This document shows, piece after piece, positions 1-8,556 of a DNA stretch of 64,000 bases (the first letter of the stretch is position 1; each line of letters begins with the position of its first letter). The notes under the pieces were generated by a model. The model was given only the letters and a program-made list of their open reading frames with translations. It made no database searches and was not told the origin of the DNA. The stretch lies in the NCBI RefSeq assembly GCF_044784365.2, contig NZ_CP173065.2; one strand, written 5' to 3'. This DNA comes from Cetobacterium_A somerae. GTDB lineage: Bacteria > Fusobacteriota > Fusobacteriia > Fusobacteriales > Fusobacteriaceae. Position numbers and translations under genes: made by a program.

Positions 1-646
1 TACCTAATTTTATTTTAGTTATTGCATGTGCTGCAACTGTCAATGCATTTATTCCACTTTCTGGAGAAATACCTGCATGTGCTGGCTTTCCTATAATTGT
101 TATTTTTCCTCTAGCTGCTGACGGAGCTTTTGTAATTATTTTTCCTGGCTTTCCACTTGAATCTAATATAAATCCAAAATCTACACCGTAGCTATCAATA
201 TCAAAAGATTTTGATCCTAATAACCCAATCTCTTCTCCCATAGAAAAAACTACAATTATTTCTGGATGATCTAAATTATTTTCTTTTATTACTCTTAACA
301 TCTCTATGATAGCTGCAATTCCACCTTTGTCATCTCCACCTAATATAGATGTCCCATCTGATTTTATTATACCATTCTCTATTACTGGAACAACTTTTTC
401 ACAAGGCACAACTGTATCCATATGAGCACTAAATAAAAACTTCTTCTTTCCTGTAGCTTTTAAAATTCCAATTATATTTCCACAGTTTCCACCATTTAAC
501 TCACCTGCATTATCTTCTTTTACTTCTAACCCTAATTCTCTTAAAACTTTTAATAAATAGTCTCCCATAGCTCTTTCATTTTTTGAAGGAGATGAAATTT
601 TTACCATATCTAAAAAATTTTCTACTAATCTAGCTTCTCTTATCAT
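1..646 (-). CDS. M20-family metallopeptidase (peptidase T-like), partial
   Basis: Hydrolyses peptides or related amide bonds with two metal ions; the exact substrate cannot be told. Reading the minus strand from the ATG at 646 gives about 215 residues before the window ends, so the C-terminus is missing. Visible M20 landmarks are HMDTV (metal His), GGDDKGG (bridging Asp), GEEIGLLG (catalytic and metal Glu) and DSSGKPG, in the usual order. A GGAGG ribosome site lies 6-7 bases before the ATG, which fixes the start. The spacing of motifs resembles the PepT/YqjE group of di- and tripeptidases, so a cytoplasmic aminopeptidase is the best guess. A strong terminator separates it from the hydrogenase operon upstream, so it is probably transcribed on its own. 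Confidence 0.8.
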   Translation of the reverse strand, partial: MIREARLVENFLDMVKISSPSKNERAMGDYLLKVLRELGLEVKEDNAGELNGGNCGNIIGILKATGKKKFLFSAHMDTVVPCEKVVPVIENGIIKSDGTSILGGDDKGGIAAIIEMLRVIKENNLDHPEIIVVFSMGEEIGLLGSKSFDIDSYGVDFGFILDSSGKPGKIITKAPSAARGKITIIGKPAHAGISPESGINALTVAAHAITKIKLG

Positions 647-732
647 TTGCCCTCCCACAGGTTATCTGTTTTTTGATATTCTTCTCTAGATTATATTACA
701 TTGTCATTCCTTTGTAAAGAGTTAAAGGTAAC

Positions 733-769
733 AAAAAATAACAGTAGTTAGGTACTACTGTTATTTTTT
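733..769. terminator. Intrinsic terminator after the hydrogenase operon
   Basis: A perfect 16-bp inverted repeat (733-748 with 754-769) has a 5-base loop and starts and ends in A6/T6 runs, so it can work in both directions. It lies 20 bases past the hydA stop and before the M20 peptidase gene on the same strand. Confidence 0.85.
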
Positions 770-789
770 TCTAATATATTTATGTTATT

Positions 790-2544
790 TTAAGTCTTTT
801 TTGAGTAATACTTTGTATGTAGTATTCTATGAGCCTCTGAACTTAATGGATGCTCTAAATATTTTTCGTATAGTGATTGTATGTATGGATTTTCATGTGA
901 TTTTCTAAATGTTTTTCCATTATCTATACTTTGCAATCCTTCTGCTCTTTTTACAATTTTTTCAAAATTTCCATGATGGTAAGGTTGTCCTCCCCCTCCA
1001 ACACATCCTCCTTTACATGCCATTATTTCTATTGCATGAAAAAATTCTTCTCCTGTTTTAACTCTATCTAAAATATCTCTTGCTGCAGATAACCCATTTG
1101 CTATTCCAATTTTTACAATAGTATCTCCAACCTTAACTTCACTTATTTTAATACCTTCCATTCCTCTCATAGCTTTAAAATCTACATCTTCTAAAGTTTC
1201 ATTTGTTACCCATTCATATAGTGTTCTTGTTGCTGCTTCTATAACTCCGCCTGTTCTACCAAAAATAACAGCTGCTCCTGTTGAATAACCTAAAGGATTA
1301 TCAAATTCTGATTCATCTAATTTTCTTAAATCTATATTTGATTGTTTTAAAAGATGAGCTAATTCTCTTGTCGATATTGAATAATCTACATCTGGAATTC
1401 CATCAGTTGCAAACTCCGGCCTAGAGGATTCGTATTTCTTTGCTAAACAAGGCATTATGGAAACATTTATTATTTCATCTCTTTTAATTCCTCTTGCTGG
1501 TCCCCATATGTTCTTTAATACCGCTCCAAACATCTGTTGTGGTGATTTTGCTGAAGATGGTATATCTAGCATATCTGGATAATGGTGTTCTATAAAATTA
1601 ACCCAAGCTGGACAGCACGAAGTTAGAATTGGAAGTTTTACACTCTTATCACCACTTAAATACTTTTCTAATCTTTGCTTAAATTCTGCTGCTTCCTCCA
1701 TTATAGTTAAATCTGCTGCATAATCCGTATCAAATACATCATCAAAACCTAATTTTTTTAATGCTGTTACCAACTTTCCAGTTACATCTGTTCCTGGCTC
1801 ATATCCAAATTCTTCACCTATTGCAACTCTTACTGCAGGTGCTACCTGAACTGTAACTCTTTTTCTTGGATTTGCAATATCTTTTATAAGCCCCCATGTG
1901 TAATCTTTTTCATACAATGCTCCAACTGGACATACAGCTACACACTGTCCACAGAATGTGCAGTTAGTTTTATCTAAATCTGATTCAAAAGCTGTTGAAA
2001 CAACTGATTTAAATCCTCTATTAACTGCTGATAAAACTTGGCATTTTTGAATATTATTACACATATTCTCACATCTTCGACACATTATACACTTATCTAA
2101 ATCTCTAACTATCGATGGAGAAACCTCTCTTCTATACTCAAATATTTTCCCCTTAAATCTGATATCTCTTATTCCAAACTCCATTGCCAAAGTCTGTAAA
2201 TCACATTTACCATTCTTAGCACATATTAAACAATCTGTTGGATGATTTGATAACATTAATTCTAGTACATTCCTTCTTTTTTCTAAAACTTCCATAGTAT
2301 TTGTATTTATTATCATTCCTGGTGATACTGGTGTTGCGCAAGCTGGAACTAAATTTTTTCTTCCTACAACTTCAACAACACATATTCTGCAAGAGGCACA
2401 ATCATTTTTAAATCCAATCTCTGGAATATTCATATAACATAAGCTTGGTATTTTTATTCCAGCTGTTTTAGCTGCCTCTAATATTGTTGTTCCTGCTAAA
2501 GCTTCTATTTCTTTACCATCTATTATAACAATAACATTTTTCAT
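790..2544 (-). CDS. hydA: [FeFe] hydrogenase catalytic subunit, trimeric NAD-linked type
   Basis: Makes or oxidises H2 at the H-cluster. The 584 residues show, in order, an N-terminal [2Fe-2S] domain (C36, C49, C52, C69), a His-Cys3 [4Fe-4S] site (H101, C105, C108, C114), two ferredoxin clusters (C152/155/158/162 and C195/198/201/205), then the three H-cluster motifs TSCCP (C310-C311), MPC (C366) and the MACKGGC box (C510, C514). A short C-terminal small-subunit-like tail follows. Both motif-1 cysteines, proton-transfer and ligand, are present. With hydB and hydC immediately upstream in the same operon it forms the HydABC/HndACD layout. Members of this group couple NADH and reduced ferredoxin to H2 by flavin-based bifurcation; that coupling is inferred here from gene content. 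Cytoplasmic, no signal peptide. Confidence 0.93.
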   Translation of the reverse strand: MKNVIVIIDGKEIEALAGTTILEAAKTAGIKIPSLCYMNIPEIGFKNDCASCRICVVEVVGRKNLVPACATPVSPGMIINTNTMEVLEKRRNVLELMLSNHPTDCLICAKNGKCDLQTLAMEFGIRDIRFKGKIFEYRREVSPSIVRDLDKCIMCRRCENMCNNIQKCQVLSAVNRGFKSVVSTAFESDLDKTNCTFCGQCVAVCPVGALYEKDYTWGLIKDIANPRKRVTVQVAPAVRVAIGEEFGYEPGTDVTGKLVTALKKLGFDDVFDTDYAADLTIMEEAAEFKQRLEKYLSGDKSVKLPILTSCCPAWVNFIEHHYPDMLDIPSSAKSPQQMFGAVLKNIWGPARGIKRDEIINVSIMPCLAKKYESSRPEFATDGIPDVDYSISTRELAHLLKQSNIDLRKLDESEFDNPLGYSTGAAVIFGRTGGVIEAATRTLYEWVTNETLEDVDFKAMRGMEGIKISEVKVGDTIVKIGIANGLSAARDILDRVKTGEEFFHAIEIMACKGGCVGGGGQPYHHGNFEKIVKRAEGLQSIDNGKTFRKSHENPYIQSLYEKYLEHPLSSEAHRILHTKYYSKKT

Positions 2545-2556
2545 AAATTACCTCCA

Positions 2557-4344
2557 CTAAGCTATATCTATTGCACTAAACTTACAAGCATTATAACAAG
2601 CACCACATTTTATACATCTACTTTGGTCTATAACATGTCTTTCTTTAACTTTTCCATCAATACATGCAACTGGACATACTCTTGCACATGCTGTACATCC
2701 TACACATTTATCATTTATTAGATATCTTCTTAAAGCTTGACACTGTCCGGCTCTACATTTTTTATCATGTATATGCTCTAAATACTCATCTAAAAATTGA
2801 TTTATTGTAGATAAAACGGGATTTGGTGAAGTTTGCCCTAGTCCACAAAGAGAAGTTGTTTTTATTGTTTGAGATAGCTCTTTTAATAGTCCTATATCCT
2901 CTTCCTTTCCCTCTCCTTTTGTTATTCTATCTAAAATTTCCCACAATCTAGTATTTCCTATTCTACAAGGTGCACACTTTCCACAAGATTCATCAACAGT
3001 GAATTCTAAATAAAATTTAGATACTGCAACCATACAGTCATCTTCATCCATTACTATCATTCCACCTGATCCCATCATAGACCCTTTAGCTAAAAGAGTA
3101 TCAAAATCTATTGGTGTATCTAAATCTTTTTCAGTTAAACACCCACCTGATGGACCTCCTGTCTGAACAGCTTTAAATTTTTTATTATTCTTTATTCCAC
3201 CACCGATTTCAAAAATAACTTCTCTTAAAGTTGTCCCCATAGGAACTTCAACTAATCCAACATTATTTATCTTTCCAGCTAAAGCAAAAACTTTTGTTCC
3301 AGGAGAATTTTTTGTTCCAATACTTCTAAACCACTCTACCCCTTTTAAAATTATTTGAGCAATATTAGCTAAAGTCTCAACATTATTTACTATTGTTGGT
3401 TTCCCCCAATATCCCGATTCAGCTGGATATGGTGGTTTTGTTGTTGGTTCTCCTCTTCCACCTTCCATAGAGTGTATTAATGCTGTTTCCTCTCCACATA
3501 CAAATGCTCCAGCACCATATTTTATTTCAATATCAAATTGGAAATCTGTTCCAAATATTTTCTCTCCTAATATTCCATTCTTTCTAGCCGTTTCAATCGC
3601 CTTTCTCAATCTTTCTATTGCTAATGGATATTCAGCTCTAATGTAAACTAATCCCTTTGTAGCTCCTATAGCATATCCAGCAATAATCATACCCTCAATA
3701 ACACTATGTGGATCTCCCTCTAAAATAGATCTGTCCATAAAAGCACCTGGATCTCCTTCGTCAGCATTACACACTACATATTTTTGATCTGATATATTTT
3801 TAGAGGCAAATTCCCATTTCAAACCTGTTGAGTATCCTCCTCCCCCTCTTCCTCTTAAACCTGAATCTTTAATTACTTTTACAACACTTTCAGGGGTCAT
3901 TGTTGTTAATATTTTTTTTAAAGCTGCATAACCTTCAGCTGCCATATATTGTTCAATCGATTCTGGATCTATACTACCACAATTTTTAAGAGCAATTCTT
4001 ATCTGTTTTTTATAAAACTCCATATTTTCCCCTTCAAAAACTCTCTCACCATTTTTAGGGTCTATATAAAGTAGCTCTACTATTCTTTTCTCACTAATTA
4101 TGTCCTCTACTACTATTCTTTCTGCATCTTCTGGCTTTACTTCAATATAAAATGTATTTTCTGGCATTATTTTTACTATAGGTCCTTTTTCACAAAATCC
4201 AAAACAACCTGTTTGTATGACTTCAACATCATTTTTTAATCCATGCTCTTTAATTGAATTTCTTAAATTTTCTACAATCTGTTCTCCTTTTGCAGATAAA
4301 CAACCAGTACCACCACAAACAAGTATTTTCTTTTTTTCTTTCAT
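2557..4344 (-). CDS. hydB: Hydrogenase NADH-binding flavoprotein subunit (NuoF-like)
   Basis: Carries the FMN and NADH site of the hydrogenase. The 595-residue protein has an N-terminal thioredoxin-like [2Fe-2S] domain (C10, C15, C47, C51), a NuoF core with the Gly-rich FMN loop GLRGRGGGGYSTG, the SCGKCAPCR and SLCGLG cysteines for a [4Fe-4S] cluster, and a C-terminal pair of ferredoxin clusters (CVGCTACARVC and CIKCGACYNAC). This four-part layout is that of HydB/HndC rather than complex I NuoF, which lacks both added ends. It lies between hydC and hydA, 12 bases from hydA, so the three are one transcript. An NADP-reducing function (HndC) is an alternative that sequence reading cannot exclude. 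Confidence 0.92.
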   Translation of the reverse strand: MKEKKKILVCGGTGCLSAKGEQIVENLRNSIKEHGLKNDVEVIQTGCFGFCEKGPIVKIMPENTFYIEVKPEDAERIVVEDIISEKRIVELLYIDPKNGERVFEGENMEFYKKQIRIALKNCGSIDPESIEQYMAAEGYAALKKILTTMTPESVVKVIKDSGLRGRGGGGYSTGLKWEFASKNISDQKYVVCNADEGDPGAFMDRSILEGDPHSVIEGMIIAGYAIGATKGLVYIRAEYPLAIERLRKAIETARKNGILGEKIFGTDFQFDIEIKYGAGAFVCGEETALIHSMEGGRGEPTTKPPYPAESGYWGKPTIVNNVETLANIAQIILKGVEWFRSIGTKNSPGTKVFALAGKINNVGLVEVPMGTTLREVIFEIGGGIKNNKKFKAVQTGGPSGGCLTEKDLDTPIDFDTLLAKGSMMGSGGMIVMDEDDCMVAVSKFYLEFTVDESCGKCAPCRIGNTRLWEILDRITKGEGKEEDIGLLKELSQTIKTTSLCGLGQTSPNPVLSTINQFLDEYLEHIHDKKCRAGQCQALRRYLINDKCVGCTACARVCPVACIDGKVKERHVIDQSRCIKCGACYNACKFSAIDIA

Positions 4345-4384
4345 AATTAGCCTCCTAAAATACTTTTAATGTAATATCGATCCT

Positions 4385-4879
4385 CTATTTTGATGCTTCT
4401 TTCCTATATTTTTCTAAGATTTTTTTCATATCTTTAACCTCTTCTTTTCCATAAACATCTTTTCCTATTAAAACTACTGGAGCTAGTCCACATGCTCCAA
4501 CACATCTTAATGCATCTATAGAAAACAATCCATCCTCTGTTGTTTCTCCTACATCAATTCCTAAGTAATTTTTTACACTATTTAAAACTTTTTCAGCCCC
4601 TCTAACATAACAAGCTGTACCCATACAAACTGATATCGGATGCTTTCCTTTTGGTTTCATTGAGAAGAAATGATAAAAACTTACCACTCCATACACTTTA
4701 GCAATTGGAATATTCATCTCTTTTGCTATAAACTCCTGTACTTCTTGTGGTAAATATCCAAAAATCTCTTGTCCTTTATGAAGTACAGAGATTAATGCTC
4801 CATTTTTTTCTTCAATCTCACTTATATACTTCTTTAACTCTTCAAACATCTCTTTTTTTAATTTATTATCACAAGCCAT
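4385..4879 (-). CDS. hydC: Hydrogenase [2Fe-2S] thioredoxin-like subunit (NuoE-like)
   Basis: A 164-residue electron-transfer subunit of the NuoE family. An N-terminal helical bundle is followed by a thioredoxin-like fold with the four cluster cysteines C85, C90, C126 and C130 (C-x4-C and C-x3-C), the family pattern. It is the first gene of the hydC-hydB-hydA operon, 40 bases before hydB, with an AGGAGG site before the ATG. It probably passes electrons to or from the flavoprotein HydB. A second, stand-alone NuoE-like gene lies at 61354-61773. A possible promoter (TTGATT, 17 bases, TAATAA) can be read in the AT-rich leader but is weak. Confidence 0.92.
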   Translation of the reverse strand: MACDNKLKKEMFEELKKYISEIEEKNGALISVLHKGQEIFGYLPQEVQEFIAKEMNIPIAKVYGVVSFYHFFSMKPKGKHPISVCMGTACYVRGAEKVLNSVKNYLGIDVGETTEDGLFSIDALRCVGACGLAPVVLIGKDVYGKEEVKDMKKILEKYRKEASK

Positions 4880-4988
4880 TTTTACCTCCTATTTTTCATT
4901 TTAATTTTTCCCAAAGAATTTATTCTATTTTATTACTATATTTTTTTTAAAAAATCAATAGCTAGAACAATTTAAATTTTCAAATAAA

Positions 4989-5017
4989 AAAACCTGTAGA
5001 CATAATCTACAGGTTTT
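4989..5017 (-). terminator. Terminator after fba
   Basis: A 12-bp perfect stem (4989-5000 with 5006-5017) with a 5-base loop lies 11 bases after the fba stop and is followed on the minus strand by a T-rich run. Confidence 0.88.
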
Positions 5018-5027
5018 AATTGTTTAA

Positions 5028-6005
5028 TTATTTTGCTGCTTTGTAAGCGTTCTCTGATCCGAAAACTTCTTTAATTTTTTCTTTATAGTATGATTTCATC
5101 TCTTCTTTTGCAACACCTAAATATTTTCTTGGATCGAACTCTCCAGGTTGCTCAGCAAATACTCTTCTTACTCCTGCTGTAAATGCAAGTCTTCCATCTG
5201 TATCTACGTTTATTTTTGCAACACCTGATTTTGCTGCTCCCATTAACTCAGTGTTAGGGATTCCAATAGCGTCTTTTAATACTCCACCATATTTTTTGAT
5301 CTCTTCAACATATTTTTGAGGTACTGCTGATGATCCGTGTAATACGATTGGGAATCCTGGGATTCTTCTTTCGATTTCAGCTAATATTTCTAACTCTAAC
5401 TTTGGATTTGTTCCAGGTTTGAATTTGTGAGCTCCATGTGAAGTTCCAATAGCGATAGCTAATGAATCCACTCCAGTTCTTGATACAAACTCTTCAACCT
5501 CATCAGGATTTGTAAATATGCTGTGCTCAGCAACAACGTCATCTTCTACTCCAGCAAGAACTCCTAATTCAGCTTCTACTGTAACGTCAAATTTCTTTGC
5601 ATATTCAACAACTTCTTTTGTGATTGCTATATTCTCGTCAAATGAATAGTGAGATCCATCGATCATTACTGATGAGAATCCTGCATCTATACATGATTTT
5701 ACTGCATCTAAGCTTGGTCCGTGATCTAAGTGAAGTGCTACTGGAATATCTGATCCCATAGCTCTTGCTCTGTCTACAGCTGCCTTAGCTAAAAGTGGAG
5801 TAACCTCTTTTGTCATATACTTTAATGCTCCTGTTGAACATTGTAATATAACTGGTGATCCCATCTCAGCACAAGCTTCAACGATTGCAAGCATTTGCTC
5901 CATATTATTGAAGTTAAATGCTGGAACAGCATAGTGCTCTTTGTTAGCTTTTGCGAACATTTCTCTAGTATTAGATAATCCTAAATCTTTGTAATTATAT
6001 GACAT
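5028..6005 (-). CDS. fba: Fructose-bisphosphate aldolase, class II
   Basis: Zinc-dependent cleavage of fructose 1,6-bisphosphate to glyceraldehyde 3-phosphate and dihydroxyacetone phosphate in glycolysis. At 325 residues it fits the class II family. Landmarks are NFNNMEQ near residue 31, the LHLDHG box with catalytic Asp and zinc His (D94, H95), the EAELG stretch, the GTSHGAHKF phosphate/zinc region and VLHGSS. It has its own well-formed promoter and terminator and so is a single-gene unit. Its codon use looks more regular and G/C-tolerant than that of its neighbours, as expected of a highly expressed gene. Confidence 0.95.
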   Translation of the reverse strand: MSYNYKDLGLSNTREMFAKANKEHYAVPAFNFNNMEQMLAIVEACAEMGSPVILQCSTGALKYMTKEVTPLLAKAAVDRARAMGSDIPVALHLDHGPSLDAVKSCIDAGFSSVMIDGSHYSFDENIAITKEVVEYAKKFDVTVEAELGVLAGVEDDVVAEHSIFTNPDEVEEFVSRTGVDSLAIAIGTSHGAHKFKPGTNPKLELEILAEIERRIPGFPIVLHGSSAVPQKYVEEIKKYGGVLKDAIGIPNTELMGAAKSGVAKINVDTDGRLAFTAGVRRVFAEQPGEFDPRKYLGVAKEEMKSYYKEKIKEVFGSENAYKAAK

Positions 6006-6036
6006 AATTTTCCTCCTAATATTTTATTCATCTATT

Positions 6037-6065
6037 AATATAACAAATTTTTACACTAAAATCAA
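6037..6065 (-). promoter_or_regulatory. fba promoter
   Basis: On the minus strand TTGATT (6065-6060), a 17-base spacer and TATATT (6042-6037) precede the fba ATG by about 30 bases, with an AGGAGG ribosome site between. Only sequence match supports it. Confidence 0.6.
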
Positions 6066-6077
6066 TTTTTGAAACTA

Positions 6078-6548
6078 TTAGTTTTTTATCTTTATTTGAC
6101 TTAAAATATATCTAAAAAACCACTTTATCTTTCTTTTACTTTTAAATATCTTAAAAACCTCAGGTATTAACTCTATTACATCTTCTATTACCCTTTGGTA
6201 TGAAGATAGACTTTTGGGCAATATATTTTGAGTATTTACTAACCAAGATAAAAGAATTAAATTTATAATCCTTAAAAAGCTTGAAGCAAAATTTAAGATT
6301 CCACCCTTTGTAACATATATACTGTAAATTTTAAATAGAACCTCTCCCTCTTGATGATAATATATCTGAGCCAAAAAAGTAGTTAAATATATAAATATAA
6401 GAAATTTTAATTTCTTTAAATGTTTTAAAAGTTCTTTATTGAATATAATATTCAATACAACTCCAATAAAAAGAAGAACTCCCAATACCGTCATATTTTT
6501 AACAAATAGATTCAAAACAAATAAAATTAAAAGACTACTTTTTAACAA
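6078..6548 (-). CDS. Membrane protein resembling a short EcfT/CbiQ transporter subunit
   Basis: A 156-residue, very hydrophobic protein with about four membrane segments. The middle part, a GGILNFASSFLRIINLILLS-type stretch followed by a polar Asn-Thr-Gln, resembles the EcfT/CbiQ transmembrane core, and the basic C-terminal half could be the coupling-helix region. EcfT proteins are usually about 250-270 residues, so this is short, and no ATPase (EcfA) or substrate-binding (EcfS) gene is nearby. It overlaps the end of serS by 14 bases and so is translationally linked to it. The family assignment is tentative; an uncharacterised membrane protein is the safe reading. Confidence 0.55.
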   Translation of the reverse strand: MLKSSLLILFVLNLFVKNMTVLGVLLFIGVVLNIIFNKELLKHLKKLKFLIFIYLTTFLAQIYYHQEGEVLFKIYSIYVTKGGILNFASSFLRIINLILLSWLVNTQNILPKSLSSYQRVIEDVIELIPEVFKIFKSKRKIKWFFRYILSQIKIKN

Positions 6549-7806
6549 CAGTCATACCACCCATATATGGTACTAAAACTTCTGGTATTAAGAATGATCC
6601 ATCCTCTTGTTGATAATTTTCCATAATTGCTACTAGAGTTCTACCTACTGCTAATCCTGATCCATTTAATGTATGACAGAATTCACTTTTCGAATTTCCT
6701 TCTGGTCTATATTTTAGTCCCATTCTTCTAGCTTGGAAATCTCCACAGTTAGAACAAGATGAAATCTCTCTAAATTTATTTTGACCAGGTAACCATACTT
6801 CTAAATCATAAGTTTTAGCTGCTCCAAATCCCATATCTCCAGAACATAATTGAATAACTCTATATGGTAATCCTAATCTTTGTAATATTGTTTCTGCATT
6901 AGCAACCATTTTCTCTAGCTCATCATATGATGTTTCAGGTGTTGCTAACTTTACCATTTCAACTTTATTAAATTGATGTAATCTTATTAACCCTTTCATA
7001 TCTCTTCCATAAGAACCAGCCTCTCTTCTGAAACAAGGTGAATAAGCTGTATAATATTTAGGTAAATCACTTTCATTTAATATCTCTTGTCTATGTATAT
7101 TTGTTAATGTTATTTCTGATGTTGAAATTAAGAACATATCATCAGTTGTCTTATACATATCCTCTTCAAATTTTGGTAATTGTCCTGTTCCTTCACAAAT
7201 ATCTCTTTTTACAATAAATGGTGTTAGATGCTCTGTGTATCCATGCTCTGTTGTATGAGTATCTAGCATAAAGCTAATTAAAGCTCTCTCTAATCTTGCT
7301 GCTGCTCCTCTATATACTACAAATCTTGAACCTCCTAATTTTGCTCCTCTTTCAAAGTCTAAAATTTCAAGATTTTCTCCTATTTCCCAGTGCTCTTTTG
7401 GTTGGAAAGTAAACTCTCTAGGTGTTCCCCATCTTCTTATTTCAACATTATCCTCTTCGTCTTTTCCGATAGGAGTACTTGAGTGGTACATATTTGGAAA
7501 TGTCATTTGGAAATATGTTACCTTCTCTTCTACTTCTGCAAGTTTTGCATCTAGTTCTTTTATTTCAGCAGAAACTTTTCCCATCTCAGCTATAATTTCA
7601 GAAGCATCCTCTCCTGCCTTTTTTCTTCTAGCTACTTCTGCAGACTCTGTATTTCTTTTATTTTTTAGCATTTCAACTTTGGATAAAATCTCTCTTCTCT
7701 CTGTATCTAATTTTACAAACTCTTGAAGATCAATATTGCTTCCTCTGTTTACAAGCATTTCTTGTAACATATCAATGTTTTCACGAATAAATCTTAAATC
7801 TAGCAT
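6535..7806 (-). CDS. serS: Seryl-tRNA synthetase
   Basis: Class II aminoacyl-tRNA synthetase that charges tRNA-Ser. The 423 residues have the N-terminal two-helix coiled-coil tRNA arm (about 30-105, rich in Lys/Glu heptads), then the catalytic domain with motif 2 (FRREAGSYGRDMKG...HQF) and motif 3 ending in GRTLVAIMEN. Length matches the bacterial family. It lies 31 bases after a DUF2344 gene and overlaps the membrane-protein gene downstream by 14 bases, giving a three-gene operon. The ATG start is preceded by an AGGAGAAA site. Confidence 0.96.
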   Translation of the reverse strand: MLDLRFIRENIDMLQEMLVNRGSNIDLQEFVKLDTERREILSKVEMLKNKRNTESAEVARRKKAGEDASEIIAEMGKVSAEIKELDAKLAEVEEKVTYFQMTFPNMYHSSTPIGKDEEDNVEIRRWGTPREFTFQPKEHWEIGENLEILDFERGAKLGGSRFVVYRGAAARLERALISFMLDTHTTEHGYTEHLTPFIVKRDICEGTGQLPKFEEDMYKTTDDMFLISTSEITLTNIHRQEILNESDLPKYYTAYSPCFRREAGSYGRDMKGLIRLHQFNKVEMVKLATPETSYDELEKMVANAETILQRLGLPYRVIQLCSGDMGFGAAKTYDLEVWLPGQNKFREISSCSNCGDFQARRMGLKYRPEGNSKSEFCHTLNGSGLAVGRTLVAIMENYQQEDGSFLIPEVLVPYMGGMTVVKK

Positions 7807-7837
7807 AGCTTTTCTCCTTTATAATTAATTATATGTT

Positions 7838-8425
7838 TTAGATTTTATAACCTTTTTTTATTATATGTACGTCCTTTATATCTACTCCTGCTAAGATTAA
7901 AAAAGAGTTTGGTGAAGTATTAACCAATTCTAAGTTTATTGTGTCATCTACTCTTGAAAAATCTTTAACTCTTTCTCCTAAGTTTCTTTCTGATATCTTT
8001 CCTTTTTTCTCTTTTCGCTCAATTATTTCCTCTTGATTAAATAGAGTTTCTAAGGTATCTATATCACTTTTAGAACCTGTTATTTCAAATATAGCATTTG
8101 TATATACATCTACAATACTTCTTTTATCTTCGATTGTTTCTACTTTAGTTACTTTAAATCCTGGAACTGCTGCAGAGTTCATTCTTTCCATTACCTCTTC
8201 ATTTGTCATCATTTCTGATAACTCTATATCCATTAATTCATTAAAAGCTTCTGTTCCTAAAGATACTGGATTTCCTAAGGATATCTTTGGTCTTGGATGA
8301 AATCCTTGAGTATATTTCATAGGTATATGAGCTTTCTTTAATAATCTATCTGCAAATCTAAGCATATCCAAATGGGATATAAATCTCATTTCACCATACT
8401 TATCAAAAGTTATTCTCTTTTTCAT
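7838..8425 (-). CDS. DUF2344 / TIGR03936 radical-SAM-associated protein
   Basis: A 195-residue protein of the DUF2344 family, recognised by the N-terminal YGEMRFISHLDMLR and TQGFHPRPKISLG motifs. In many bacteria this domain sits beside or is fused to a B12-binding radical SAM protein and is often near ribosomal or RNase genes; its biochemical role is not established. Here no radical SAM partner is in view and it heads the serS operon instead. A TG-extended -10 element (TGATACAAT on the minus strand, about 8464-8456) lies about 30 bases upstream and could drive the operon. Confidence 0.8.
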   Translation of the reverse strand: MKKRITFDKYGEMRFISHLDMLRFADRLLKKAHIPMKYTQGFHPRPKISLGNPVSLGTEAFNELMDIELSEMMTNEEVMERMNSAAVPGFKVTKVETIEDKRSIVDVYTNAIFEITGSKSDIDTLETLFNQEEIIERKEKKGKISERNLGERVKDFSRVDDTINLELVNTSPNSFLILAGVDIKDVHIIKKGYKI

Positions 8426-8504
8426 TAAACTACCTCATTTTTTTTATTTTAATATATTGTATCATGTTACACCTTTAAATTAAATACCTTTCTTCAAAAA
8501 AATA

Positions 8505-8540
8505 AAAAATCTAAAGTTGATTTAACCTCTTTAGATTTTT
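8505..8540 (-). terminator. Terminator ending the ktrB-lpxD gene run
   Basis: A 12-bp perfect inverted repeat (8505-8516 with 8529-8540) begins 17 bases after the lpxD stop and ends in a T-rich stretch on the minus strand. Confidence 0.82.
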
Positions 8541-8556
8541 CTTTATTTTATTATTT

